A model generated the notes under the pieces. The model did not search any database and had not been told where the DNA came from. It was given only the letters and a program-made list of their open reading frames with translations. DNA of 12,172 nucleotides from CAMLQK01 sp964654135 (GTDB lineage Bacteria; Patescibacteriota; Saccharimonadia; Saccharimonadales; UBA4665), in assembly GCA_964654135.1 (NCBI GenBank), contig CAZZHV010000034.1:1-12172 (forward strand), given 5' to 3'. The translations under genes and the position numbers were made by a program. This document shows, one piece after another, positions 1 through 6,829 of this stretch. How positions within the stretch are numbered: the stretch's first letter is position 1; each line of letters begins with the position of its first letter.

Positions 1-111
1 TACGACCGTGCCGAAAAGAAAGATCGCGACCTTGTCGAAGAGATTAACTCTATGCTTGTTGACCAATACAGCCCGGATAGCGCAATTAAAGGATTAAGGA
101 TCGTACTCTAA
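1..111 (+). CDS. C-terminal fragment of an unidentified protein, possibly thymidylate synthase
   Basis: Frame 1 is open from the window edge and encodes 36 residues before a TAA at 109-111. That stop shares its last A with the ATG of the DHFR gene, so the two are almost certainly translationally coupled. The last residues contain QYSPDSAIKGLRIVL, which loosely matches the usual thymidylate synthase ending (Y-x-P-x-P-x-I-K...V). A ThyA gene directly before folA would also make pathway sense, because DHFR recycles the dihydrofolate made by ThyA. The rest of the fragment is charged (AEKKDRDLVEE) and not recognisable. The identity is a weak inference; another nucleotide-metabolism enzyme is equally possible. 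Confidence 0.55.
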   Translation, partial: YDRAEKKDRDLVEEINSMLVDQYSPDSAIKGLRIVL

Positions 112-605
112 TGAAAGTTTCAATCGTAGCTGCGATGTCGGCAGACGGATTTATCGCTCACGGACACAATGAGTTCGCCGGCTGGTCAAGTTCCGAAGAC
201 AAAAAGGTGTTTTACAAAATCACTAAGCGCGCTGGTGTCCTGGTGGTAGGCTCAAACACCTATAAAACATTTCCCAAAGCATTGCCTGGTCGCCGCAATA
301 TCGTCTATACGCGTGGCACAATCGAACAAGATGACATCGAGACAACCGCAGAAGCCCCAGCAGATCTTCTTAAGCGCCTCGAGCAAGATGGCTACGAGGA
401 AGTAGCAATTATTGGCGGCGCAACCATCTACGATATGTTTTTGCGTGCCGGTCTGGTTACTGACATCTATCTCACTATTGAGCCGGTGCTGTTTGGCGCT
501 GGCATCTCATTAGCGACAGATACCTTGGACGTGCCTCTGCATGTAGTCGACACCAAGATGCTCAACGATAACGTTATTTTGATGCACTACGAGGTAGAAA
601 ACTAA
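111..605 (+). CDS. folA: dihydrofolate reductase
   Basis: A 164-residue cytosolic enzyme predicted to reduce dihydrofolate to tetrahydrofolate with NADPH, supplying one-carbon carriers for dTMP and purine synthesis. The DHFR landmarks have the same spacing as in the E. coli enzyme: W25 and catalytic acid D30 (E. coli W22 and D27), F34 and T38 (F31 and T35), the segment LPGRRNIVYTR at 58-68, and the NADPH-binding IIGGATIY at 100-107 with the conserved Gly pair G102-G103 and Y107. Length is normal for the family (about 160). The ATG overlaps the upstream stop by one base, and the TAA at 603-605 overlaps the start of the next gene, so all three genes look like one operon. A distantly related RibD C-terminal-type reductase is the main alternative, but the D30 spacing favours true DHFR. 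Confidence 0.9.
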   Translation: MKVSIVAAMSADGFIAHGHNEFAGWSSSEDKKVFYKITKRAGVLVVGSNTYKTFPKALPGRRNIVYTRGTIEQDDIETTAEAPADLLKRLEQDGYEEVAIIGGATIYDMFLRAGLVTDIYLTIEPVLFGAGISLATDTLDVPLHVVDTKMLNDNVILMHYEVEN

Positions 606-1255
606 TGGCAGTCTTAACGAAAAGCGACATCCTTAGCTATATCGCTGATAAAAAGATCGGCTTTAAGCCGGCGCTCGATGCCTTCCAACTGCAGGCGCAT
701 TCCGTCGATCTACGTTTGGGCTTTACCTTTTTAATCCCTAAATCGTGGCACATTACCAAGGCTGGGCGCGAGCAACTGCACATGGACTACTATGCTCCCG
801 AACGGCCAGAATACTTCGACATTGTAGAGCTCGAGCAAGGTCAATATTTTGATCTGTTACCTGGCGAGCATATTCTCGTATCTTCACTCGAAACGATTAC
901 TGTCCCCGAAGATCTTATGGCGGTTATGTACCCGCGCTCAAGCACCAACCGCAAAGGTATTTCGGTCGATTTAACTGGTATTATTGATAGCGGTTACGAA
1001 GGCCAGCTTGTTATCCCAATTCGCAATAACACTAATTCGCAAACTGTTCGTTTGTATCCTGGCGAACGTTTTTGCCAAGTCGTTTTTGAGCACCTCGGTG
1101 AATCTGTCGAACCACGCAAGAGCCGCTACCACCGTCGCGATATTATCGATGGCGTTGATGTTGATAGTCTCGACCAAGAACGACAGACCGAAATCGGTTT
1201 AATTATGTCTGGTGACATCAAGAAACTCAAAGCTGAACATCCGGCCGAGAGTTAG
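605..1255 (+). CDS. dCTP deaminase/dUTPase superfamily nucleotide hydrolase
   Basis: A 216-residue protein of the trimeric dUTPase/dCTP deaminase fold, which turns dCTP or dUTP into dUMP precursors for thymidylate synthesis. Visible motifs are HSVDLRLG near 32-39, YPRSSTNRKG at 109-118, GIIDSGYEGQ at 125-134 and PGERFCQVVFE at 152-162. Pairing the third motif with E. coli Dcd (IDPGW.G..VLE) puts P138 where the deaminase has its catalytic Glu. The motif otherwise reads like dUTPase motif III, with the Asp D128 and Tyr Y131. The glycine-rich dUTPase motif V (RGxxGFGSTG) is not seen; the tail at 172-192 is SRYHRRDIIDG-like instead. It is therefore a mosaic. By sequence I favour dUTP hydrolysis over dCTP deamination, though automatic pipelines would probably call it dCTP deaminase. 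It starts at the ATG overlapping the folA stop. Confidence 0.85.
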   Translation: MAVLTKSDILSYIADKKIGFKPALDAFQLQAHSVDLRLGFTFLIPKSWHITKAGREQLHMDYYAPERPEYFDIVELEQGQYFDLLPGEHILVSSLETITVPEDLMAVMYPRSSTNRKGISVDLTGIIDSGYEGQLVIPIRNNTNSQTVRLYPGERFCQVVFEHLGESVEPRKSRYHRRDIIDGVDVDSLDQERQTEIGLIMSGDIKKLKAEHPAES

Positions 1256-1287
1256 GCATTACCTCTGCATTTTTCGTAGTTTCAGCG

Positions 1288-1293
1288 TATAGT
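1288..1293 (+). promoter_or_regulatory. possible -10 box with very short leader
   Basis: TATAGT lies 10 bases before the ATG at 1304. No convincing -35 is seen (CTGCAT at 17 bases spacing is poor). If used, the leader would be only a few bases long, which fits the weak ribosome binding site (only GGTAAG). Confidence 0.25.
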
Positions 1294-1303
1294 TAGCGGT
1301 AAG

Positions 1304-2992
1304 ATGAAGTATTTTGCGCTGCCGCACTTGCGCTCTATACGTGTTGCGCGTTTTGTGGCCTATGCCGTTGGAATTAATGGTTTTGCAATAATTGCGCAGC
1401 CTATTGTTTTGGCGTTGTTGCAACACCAGCATGTTCACATTAAATTTACGTCGACGGTTATTTTTGACGCCCAACTTATTGCCGCTATGGGGCTGTTGTA
1501 TCTCAGCGTGCTTTTGTATCGTGGCAAGCGTACAGCCTGGCTTTTTACCTGCTGTGTCTACGCTGTTATATTTGTGCTCAATATCTGGCGATATATTGAT
1601 GTAGACGACGTACACTTTCGGGCACATCCCGATTTGCTTACTAACGTTGCAGCACCGGCACTTATTGTCATAGCACTTGTGCTGTCGCGTAGGGCATTTA
1701 CAGTAAAGAGTGATATTGCAAGCTTTGCTCTGTCGCTCCGTATAAGTGTGCTGGTGCTTTCGGTGGCTTTTGTGTATGGCGTTAGTGGCTTTATTGTTAT
1801 GGACCGACACGATTTCCATAAGGAGATCACAATTCCCGAAGCCATACACCGTACGATTGATCAGTTTGATCTTACGACGAATGCCATGCTCGAGCCAAAC
1901 ACCAAACGGGCTCATGCCTTTATGGATTCGCTGTCGATTCTTAGCACGGCATCTGTGACATATGTCTTTGTTTCGCTGTTTCAGCCGCTCAAGAGTCGCT
2001 TTACCGATCAGGCACAGCAGCGTAAGCAACTAGTGGCTTTATTGCAACGCTACCCGGGTAGTAGTGAGGACTTTTTTAAGCTGTGGCCACATGACAAACT
2101 TTATTTTTTGAACGCGACACAGAATGCAGCGCTTGCATATAGTGCTCACAAACGTGTGGCCTTGGTTGTGGGCGATCCCGCAGGTGATCCGAGCGAGTTC
2201 GATGCACTCCTGGATGAATTTATACTATTTTGCCGCACCAATGATTGGTCGCCGGCACTTGTGCATACCGATCCTCGCTTTACGGATCTTTATAAACGTC
2301 ATGGCTTTGCACTCCAAAAAATTGGCGAAGAAGCGATAGTGTCTATCAAAGATTTCTTGGCAAACGAAGCTAATAATAAGTACTTCCGACAAATCCGCAA
2401 TAAGTTTACCAAGCAAGGTTATTCCGTCGAGCTATTGCAGCCACCGCATAGCGCTGTGCACGTCGCTCGTCTAAAAGAGATATCGGATAGCTGGTTAGCT
2501 CGTCCTGGGCGCAAAGAACGTCGTTTTATGATGGGCTACTTTACGCCTAAATATTTACAGCAAGGTCCGGTGGCCATACTTAAAGACAGCACAGGTCGGA
2601 TACAGGGATTTCTTAACCAAATCCCAACCTTCGACGCATGTGAGGCTAATTTTGACATGTTGCGACAGAGTGACGAAGCGCTTGGTAATAGTAGCGACTT
2701 TATGCTGCTGGAGTTTATTAAGCAACTCGATGCGCAAGGGTTCGAACGGATTAACCTGGGACTTTGCCCGCTTGCTGGCTTAGACACAACCGACGAGACA
2801 AACTCTGTGACTAATAATGCCCTACGATTTCTGTATGCCAACGGTGATCGTTTTTATTCGTTTAACGGCCTTAAGCGTTTTAAAGCTAAATATAATCCGC
2901 AGTGGCAAAGCCGATACATTGCGTATCGTGGCGGCATTCGCGGCTTTACGACAGTGTTAAGCGCGCTTAATCGTTCAATGAAGCTCGACTAA
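1304..2992 (+). CDS. MprF-like phosphatidylglycerol aminoacyltransferase (DUF2156), membrane protein
   Basis: A 562-residue protein with about six predicted membrane segments (roughly 15-40, 52-72, 76-96, 108-126, 143-165, 208-230) followed by a cytoplasmic DUF2156/MprF catalytic domain from about 245 to the end. Diagnostic MprF-type stretches are RPGRKERRFMMGYF near 397-410 and INLGLCPLAGL near 485-495, with a GDPAGDPSEF segment near 286-295. The family transfers lysine or alanine from aminoacyl-tRNA to phosphatidylglycerol, reducing negative surface charge and giving resistance to cationic peptides. Full-length MprF has about 14 membrane segments. This one lacks the N-terminal flippase half, so it would synthesise the lipid but not necessarily flip it. 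The amino acid used cannot be read from sequence. Its 3' end overlaps the convergent HAD-like gene by 26 bases. Confidence 0.85.
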   Translation: MKYFALPHLRSIRVARFVAYAVGINGFAIIAQPIVLALLQHQHVHIKFTSTVIFDAQLIAAMGLLYLSVLLYRGKRTAWLFTCCVYAVIFVLNIWRYIDVDDVHFRAHPDLLTNVAAPALIVIALVLSRRAFTVKSDIASFALSLRISVLVLSVAFVYGVSGFIVMDRHDFHKEITIPEAIHRTIDQFDLTTNAMLEPNTKRAHAFMDSLSILSTASVTYVFVSLFQPLKSRFTDQAQQRKQLVALLQRYPGSSEDFFKLWPHDKLYFLNATQNAALAYSAHKRVALVVGDPAGDPSEFDALLDEFILFCRTNDWSPALVHTDPRFTDLYKRHGFALQKIGEEAIVSIKDFLANEANNKYFRQIRNKFTKQGYSVELLQPPHSAVHVARLKEISDSWLARPGRKERRFMMGYFTPKYLQQGPVAILKDSTGRIQGFLNQIPTFDACEANFDMLRQSDEALGNSSDFMLLEFIKQLDAQGFERINLGLCPLAGLDTTDETNSVTNNALRFLYANGDRFYSFNGLKRFKAKYNPQWQSRYIAYRGGIRGFTTVLSALNRSMKLD

Positions 2993-3806
2993 CAAGTTGG
3001 CTGGTAATATATTCGTCGGCTCGTACAAAGGTCTCAAATGGTGTTTCGCCATGAGTGCTACCTTCGTGCGCTGGAAAGAGCGAACCTGTGTAAAGCGGCT
3101 GGAAGGTGGCAATTTCTGTCATTGGTCGATCACTAAATGCCTTCGGTAGTGCCTCTAGGTGATGATGCGCATCGTCAATGTGGGTAATATCGAGTGTCTG
3201 ATCTGTTTCTATGTACCTGTCAACTACAGATCGTAGCGCCAACCCTTTAGTTACTTTTCCCGTGCCGTCATGATTGCGCGGAAAGAGAATACCGTCGAAG
3301 CTATTGGGTGTAAAGTTTTGCAAGAAGTTAACAGTGCCCAGCTCACAGCCTTCACTGGTTGAAGTGTTGGCGACAATGTACGCGCCGAGTCTTTTCCAGC
3401 GTTGCAAAAAACCTGCAAGATAATTAATTTCGTCTACTGGGCGAATAAGATCGTGATTGATAAGTACTTGGGCTACGCTAACGACGTCGGTAGCTGAACG
3501 CATACTTTGCATGCCATTGCCATATGGTTCGGGCGCAAAAGGTGTGCCAAAGGGTTCTTCTACAGTACGCAAACTCGCATGAGTCATGCGTAAGACTTCG
3601 CAGAGATCAACAGACACAATAAGAGATGGTGTGCTTTCTGGCGGGCGCGTTACGCCCAAGAAGCTATCGTAGGTATCGAGATTCTCCGCATCTGTTCGCG
3701 TGTAGTCGCCCCATTTTTCGGCAAGCTCTTGATCGCTTGCGATTGGGTATTCTGCAGCTAGTGAATATTCTTGATTAGGTGTCCAAAGTATGGGTGTTTC
3801 GTGCAT
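2967..3806 (-). CDS. HAD-like hydrolase-fold protein, function unknown
   Basis: A 279-residue protein, read from the ATG at 3804-3806. Four HAD-type landmarks occur in order: SLIVSVDLCEV with D67 (motif I), YIVANTSTS with T148-S149 (motif II), GKVTKG with K184/K187 (motif III) and ITHIDDAHHH with D211-D212 (motif IV). The second motif I aspartate, the general acid in HAD phosphatases, is Cys69, so phosphatase activity is uncertain. There is no signal peptide or membrane segment. AAGGAG (3825-3830 on this strand) is 18 bases from the ATG, farther than usual. Once the adjacent assembly gap is collapsed, the frame stays open upstream to a GTG directly after the previous gene's TAG, so a longer N-terminus is possible. 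It is co-directional with the 4022-4669 gene, about 60 bases apart in the true sequence. Confidence 0.7.
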   Translation of the reverse strand: MHETPILWTPNQEYSLAAEYPIASDQELAEKWGDYTRTDAENLDTYDSFLGVTRPPESTPSLIVSVDLCEVLRMTHASLRTVEEPFGTPFAPEPYGNGMQSMRSATDVVSVAQVLINHDLIRPVDEINYLAGFLQRWKRLGAYIVANTSTSEGCELGTVNFLQNFTPNSFDGILFPRNHDGTGKVTKGLALRSVVDRYIETDQTLDITHIDDAHHHLEALPKAFSDRPMTEIATFQPLYTGSLFPAHEGSTHGETPFETFVRADEYITSQLVSRASLND

Positions 3807-3844
3807 AGTTATGAAAGTATAAAACTCCTTACCCTTGTTTGCAA
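3790..3844. repeat. left copy of 55-base duplication flanking scaffold gap
   Basis: These 55 bases recur exactly at 3945-3999, directly on the other side of the N run. The copy ends precisely where the Ns begin, which is the signature of a contig-end k-mer overlap and not of a biological repeat. Confidence 0.95.
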
Positions 3845-3944
3845 NNNNNNNNNNNNNNNNNNNNNNNNNNNNNNNNNNNNNNNNNNNNNNNNNNNNNNNN
3901 NNNNNNNNNNNNNNNNNNNNNNNNNNNNNNNNNNNNNNNNNNNN
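3845..3944. other. 100-N scaffold gap, probably artefactual
   Basis: Exactly 100 Ns, a standard placeholder length. The flanking sequence is an exact 55-base duplication, so the two contigs most likely overlap and no sequence is missing. Collapsing one copy and the Ns leaves about 60 bases between the two minus-strand genes. Confidence 0.95.
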
Positions 3945-3999
3945 ATGGGTGTTTCGTGCATAGTTATGAAAGTATAAAACTCCTTACCCTTGTTTGCAA
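3945..3999. repeat. right copy of 55-base duplication flanking scaffold gap
   Basis: Identical to 3790-3844 and starts on the first base after the Ns. It carries a second copy of the AAGGAG sequence and the first codons of the HAD-like gene on the minus strand. This makes apparent ORFs running into the Ns, which should not be annotated. Confidence 0.95.
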
Positions 4000-4021
4000 C
4001 ACACATGCTCACATAGTGCAC

Positions 4022-4669
4022 CTATTGGTCTTGGCTGCCGAGTGGATCGTAGTAATACGTGGCAATGTTGCCTAATGTGGACCAATCGCCTGCGCGCACA
4101 GACACTGACGCCAATGTTTCCGCAGACTCCAGGAGTCCGAACTGCCCTGGCTCGTCGGGGATATTAACAGACATGCCAGGGGCCACGATATCAATGGTTC
4201 CAACAATTCGCGCAGGATCTAGATTATTGATTGCGTCGGGGAGGTCCCTATGGGCATGCAGCTCATAATCTTTCTCGCTAGCTTTTTGAATCCAGCCAAA
4301 TGTTCCAAGATCGTAGAGCTTCTCTGGCGATAGTAAGTCTGCACTAATAGCTCGGCGCTGAAATGGTTGATTGATATCACCGCCGAATGCCGAGAATACG
4401 GCTAAGCGTGCTACATTGCCGGCTCGGACAATCGGTATGGTGCCTCCCCGTTCGGTACGAACTATTGGTCGCCAGTCTCCAGTCGCATGGATCTCATCAC
4501 CCCGGGCAGTTAATGCAATGCCTGGGTCTCGCAGCTCGCGCGTTCGCGCGGTGCCTATAAGAAGGAGACCACGCTCGGTTACTCGATCGACCGCCTCGAG
4601 CGCTGTAATATACCCTTGATTTGCACGCTCAAGCTCATGTTGTAACGCACTCGATAATCTATCCTTCAC
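4022..4669 (-). CDS. hypothetical protein, 215 aa
   Basis: Not recognised. The start is GTG at 4667-4669, chosen because GAAGGAG lies four bases upstream and no better start is near. The product is a soluble, mixed-composition protein with no signal peptide or membrane segment. The N-terminal 35 residues are probably helical (ALQHELERANQGYITALEAV). The middle has an Arg/Gly-rich strand-like stretch (WRPIVRTERGGTIPIVRAGN, about 66-85), and the C-terminal part has several VDIVAPG- and SVSVRAGDW-like beta segments. It sits downstream of the rplA terminator and is probably first in a two-gene unit with the HAD-like gene. No function is proposed. Confidence 0.7.
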   Translation of the reverse strand: MKDRLSSALQHELERANQGYITALEAVDRVTERGLLLIGTARTRELRDPGIALTARGDEIHATGDWRPIVRTERGGTIPIVRAGNVARLAVFSAFGGDINQPFQRRAISADLLSPEKLYDLGTFGWIQKASEKDYELHAHRDLPDAINNLDPARIVGTIDIVAPGMSVNIPDEPGQFGLLESAETLASVSVRAGDWSTLGNIATYYYDPLGSQDQ

Positions 4670-4696
4670 GATGCTCCTTCTCTTAATAAGCTAATG

Positions 4697-4710
4697 CTTA
4701 TAAAATTGTA
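4697..4710 (-). promoter_or_regulatory. possible promoter -10 region for the 4669-2967 gene pair
   Basis: On the minus strand TACAAT (4705-4710) and TATAAG (4697-4702) occur between the rplA terminator and the GTG start. No clear -35 hexamer could be assigned, so the exact box is uncertain. Confidence 0.3.
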
Positions 4711-4724
4711 GAACACTTGTGCCA

Positions 4725-4756
4725 CAATAAAAAGACCACCTGTTTCCAGATGGTCT
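4725..4756 (-). terminator. intrinsic terminator of rplA
   Basis: On the minus strand a 10-base-pair stem (AGACCATCTG with CAGGTGGTCT, one G-U pair) closes a GAAA tetraloop and is followed by TTTTTATT. It begins 22 bases after the rplA stop. Confidence 0.92.
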
Positions 4757-4778
4757 TCCTAAGTAACGGTTCCTAGAA

Positions 4779-5672
4779 CTAGGCTTCGTTAACGTCAACA
4801 ACGATGGATGGACCCATAGTTGTTGCGAGGTGGATAGCCTTAATGTAGTTACCCTTTACAGAGTTAGGCTTGTTGCCCTTGATGCTTGTAAGCACGGCGC
4901 GAGCGTTTTCTTCGAGCTTTGCAGCACCGAATGAAACTTTACCAATAGCCATGTGTACGATACCAGTGCTGTCAACGCGGTATTCAACACGACCAGCCTT
5001 AGCTTCGGCTACAGCCTTAGCTACATCGGTAGTTACGGTACCACTCTTAGGGTTTGGCATGAGACCGCGTGGACCCAAAGCGCGAGCGTACTTACCGAGC
5101 TTAGCCATGTTGGTAGGAGTTGCGATAAGGATGTCGAAGTTCATCTGGCCCTTGTCGAGCTGCTTGGTGATTTCTTCAACGCCAGCAATGTCAGCACCTT
5201 CAACCTTTTCGTCAGCAAATACGGCAACGCGAACGTTCTTACCGGTACCTGCAGGCAAAACGAGGTTGTCGCGGATGTTCTGGTCAGCATGACGTGGGTC
5301 AACACCGAGGTTAATGTGAAGTTCTACGCTAGCGTCGAACTTAGTTGGGTTAGTCTTGGTAGCAAGCTCAAGACCTTCAACAAGAGTGTACTTCTTGTCT
5401 TTTTCAACGGCTTCAGCAGACTTGCGGAAGTTCTTACCCTGGCGTTCGAGACGTGAACGAGTTGGGTTTGACTTTTGAACTGGCTTTTCAGCATCTTCAG
5501 CAGCCTGTTCTTTGCGCTCTTCCTTAGCTTGCTTTTCTTCTGCTTCAGCGACTGCTTTAGCACTGCGCTTACCAGCCTTAGCGGTAGCGGTTTCCTTTTC
5601 AGGGGTTGCTTCTACAACCAAATCAGCAGTTTCTACAACTTCTTCTGTTGGCTTCTTGGCGTCTTCTGCCAT
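4779..5672 (-). CDS. rplA: 50S ribosomal protein L1 with long N-terminal extension
   Basis: Ribosomal protein L1 (297 residues) forms the L1 stalk next to the ribosomal E site and often represses its own operon. The core begins near residue 76 (GKNFRKSAEAVEKDKKYTL). It contains the family hallmarks GVDPRHADQNIR, ALGPRGLMPNPKSGTVT, GRVEYRVDSTGIVHMAIGK and the ending TTMGPSIVVDV. Usual L1 is about 230 residues. Here residues 1-75 are an extra Lys/Glu/Ala-rich, probably disordered tail. The start chosen is the ATG at 5670-5672, because AAAGGA lies seven bases upstream; an ATG 16 codons earlier lacks such a site. It has its own promoter (5741-5769) and terminator, so it is not strictly co-transcribed with rplK. 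Confidence 0.97.
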   Translation of the reverse strand: MAEDAKKPTEEVVETADLVVEATPEKETATAKAGKRSAKAVAEAEEKQAKEERKEQAAEDAEKPVQKSNPTRSRLERQGKNFRKSAEAVEKDKKYTLVEGLELATKTNPTKFDASVELHINLGVDPRHADQNIRDNLVLPAGTGKNVRVAVFADEKVEGADIAGVEEITKQLDKGQMNFDILIATPTNMAKLGKYARALGPRGLMPNPKSGTVTTDVAKAVAEAKAGRVEYRVDSTGIVHMAIGKVSFGAAKLEENARAVLTSIKGNKPNSVKGNYIKAIHLATTMGPSIVVDVNEA

Positions 5673-5740
5673 GAGTATGTCCTTTCGTGGTGCATGCGAC
5701 GAGTATATCGTCTCCCACAAACTTAGATTTATATGAGGTC

Positions 5741-5769
5741 ATTATACCGTATTTCGGCTGTTTTGCCTA
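5741..5769 (-). promoter_or_regulatory. promoter of rplA
   Basis: On the minus strand TAGGCA (5764-5769), a 17-base spacer and a perfect TATAAT (5741-5746). The predicted transcript begins about 60 bases before the rplA ATG. The -35 overlaps the stop codon of the small upstream ORF. Confidence 0.7.
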
Positions 5770-5928
5770 GGGCGTATCTAAAGTTGTCTGCTCTGGTTCT
5801 TCGAGTGCGCCGTCTTCGGTATAGGACACTTCTTCAAAGAGCTGCTGATACGCCTGTATCGGCTCATCTGGAAACGGTTCGACACTCTCGGTGTATGCGT
5901 CATTAATTGGTGGTAATGTTTCGCCCAT
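5767..5928 (-). CDS. small acidic protein, 53 aa, unknown
   Basis: Encodes a very acidic, proline-containing peptide (MGETLPPINDAYTESVEPF...) with no membrane segment or known motif. The start is the ATG at 5926-5928, because GGAGGA lies seven bases upstream. Two earlier in-frame ATGs at 5943 and 5952 lack that support, the second also falling just after a TATACT-like box. It lies between rplK and rplA on their strand. Whether it is translated is uncertain, but the good ribosome binding site and the absence of a competing gene support it. No function is proposed. Confidence 0.5.
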   Translation of the reverse strand: MGETLPPINDAYTESVEPFPDEPIQAYQQLFEEVSYTEDGALEEPEQTTLDTP

Positions 5929-5950
5929 TGCTGCTTCCTCCATACTATGC

Positions 5951-5963
5951 ATTATATAGTATA
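5951..5963 (-). promoter_or_regulatory. possible -10 region for the small acidic ORF
   Basis: Overlapping TATACT (5958-5963) and TATAAT (5951-5956) on the minus strand, placed so that transcription would start just upstream of the GGAGGA site. The -35 positions do not match consensus. Confidence 0.35.
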
Positions 5964-6007
5964 ACGCTTTTGTATAGCCGGTGCCGCGATTGGGATCACA
6001 AAAAAAG

Positions 6008-6247
6008 TTAGGACCGTTTGGTCATGTCATCCATAAGCATGCGTGATGCTATGCGGACATCACCGCCTGCCTCGTCGAGTAGGTTTCCGTAATAGCCTGT
6101 GGGGTCGTTGCGATCACCTAGGTCGACATGCGATACGTTTCGCGCAATACCCATGACGCTCACGGTATGTTCATCGACATGCATTGCCTCAGTTGGCTCT
6201 CTGTCGTCAAATTCTAGTGCAGCTAGCGTTAGTGATTCAGTGCTCAT
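6008..6247 (-). CDS. small hypothetical protein, 79 aa
   Basis: Reads MSTESLTLAALEFDDREPTE at the N-terminus and ends in RMLMDDMTKRS. It is acidic, has no membrane segment, and contains a central stretch GIARNVSHVDLGDRNDPTGY that looks like folded protein and not random translation. The ATG at 6245-6247 is preferred over the longer open frame, whose extra codons run through the rplK terminator; the ribosome binding site is weak (GAAGAA). It lies downstream of the rplK terminator, so expression may depend on read-through or its own unseen promoter. The family is not recognised. Confidence 0.55.
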   Translation of the reverse strand: MSTESLTLAALEFDDREPTEAMHVDEHTVSVMGIARNVSHVDLGDRNDPTGYYGNLLDEAGGDVRIASRMLMDDMTKRS

Positions 6248-6279
6248 AATAAGTTCTTCGTTTACTTGTATTTTACATA

Positions 6280-6322
6280 AAAATAAAAAGAGATGAGGCT
6301 TTTTAGGGCTCTCATCTCTTTT
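6280..6322 (-). terminator. intrinsic terminator of rplK
   Basis: On the minus strand AAAAGAGATGAG (from 6311-6322) pairs perfectly with CTCATCTCTTTT (from 6286-6297) across a 13-base loop, followed by a T-rich tail that includes TTATTTTT. A second smaller hairpin (about 6332-6356, CCGCAAAGT with ACTTTG and CGG) sits between it and the rplK stop. Confidence 0.9.
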
Positions 6323-6371
6323 GATGGGGGTCCGCAAAGTCTAAAACTTTGTACGGAGTCTAAGCAGCTAT

Positions 6372-6800
6372 TTAGGCTTCGATTTCTACACCCATTGAGC
6401 GGGCAGTACCAGCAACCATCTTTTTGACGGCTGGGATGTCTTCGGTGTTCATGTCCTTGGCCTTAGCTTCAGCAATTTTAGTAAGCTGAGCATCGGTCAA
6501 TTTCTTTTCGACCTTTTCTGAGTTAGGCTTGCCTGAACCCTTCTTAATGCCAAGTTCGGCACGAATAAGGTCGTCAGTTGGCGCACCAACAACGTAGAAA
6601 GTCATGCTGCGGTCGTCGTAAACAGTTACGTGAACAGTTACGGTTGCGCCTTGCAAGTCTTTAGTTTGTTCGTTGAATGGGTTGATGAAATCCATCATGT
6701 TAACACCGTGTGCACCAAGGATGCTACCTACTGGAGGAGCTGCCGTTGCGCGGCCGGCTGGTAATTTCATCTTGAGGTTTGCTTTTACAGCTTTTGCCAT
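6372..6800 (-). CDS. rplK: 50S ribosomal protein L11
   Basis: L11 (142 residues, normal length) binds 23S rRNA in the GTPase-associated centre and contacts elongation factors. Recognised by KLPAGRATAAPPVGSILGAH near 12-31, HGVNMMDF, VTVHVTVYDDRSMTF, KKGSGKPNSEKV and the C-terminal GTARSMGVEIE. Two normally stable spots differ: the usual GPALGQHGVNIM reads GSILGAHGVNMM, and the usual TPPAS.LL region reads VVGAPTDDLI. The ATG at 6798-6800 has AAGGAA eight bases upstream. In most bacteria it follows nusG and precedes rplA directly. Here it is separated from nusG by about 4.2 kb and from rplA by two small ORFs. Confidence 0.97.
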   Translation of the reverse strand: MAKAVKANLKMKLPAGRATAAPPVGSILGAHGVNMMDFINPFNEQTKDLQGATVTVHVTVYDDRSMTFYVVGAPTDDLIRAELGIKKGSGKPNSEKVEKKLTDAQLTKIAEAKAKDMNTEDIPAVKKMVAGTARSMGVEIEA

Positions 6801-6829
6801 GTCGTTATTTCCTTATAGATTTGTCATAC

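Noticed and set aside
1259..2029. A 256-residue open frame on the minus strand across the start of the MprF-like gene
   Set aside because: It is Cys-, Lys- and Arg-rich with no family resemblance, and lies opposite a gene with clear MprF features; it is a shadow frame.
3771..4075. Open frames running through the N block on both strands
   Set aside because: They exist only because Ns are translated as unknown residues; the gap itself is an assembly artefact.
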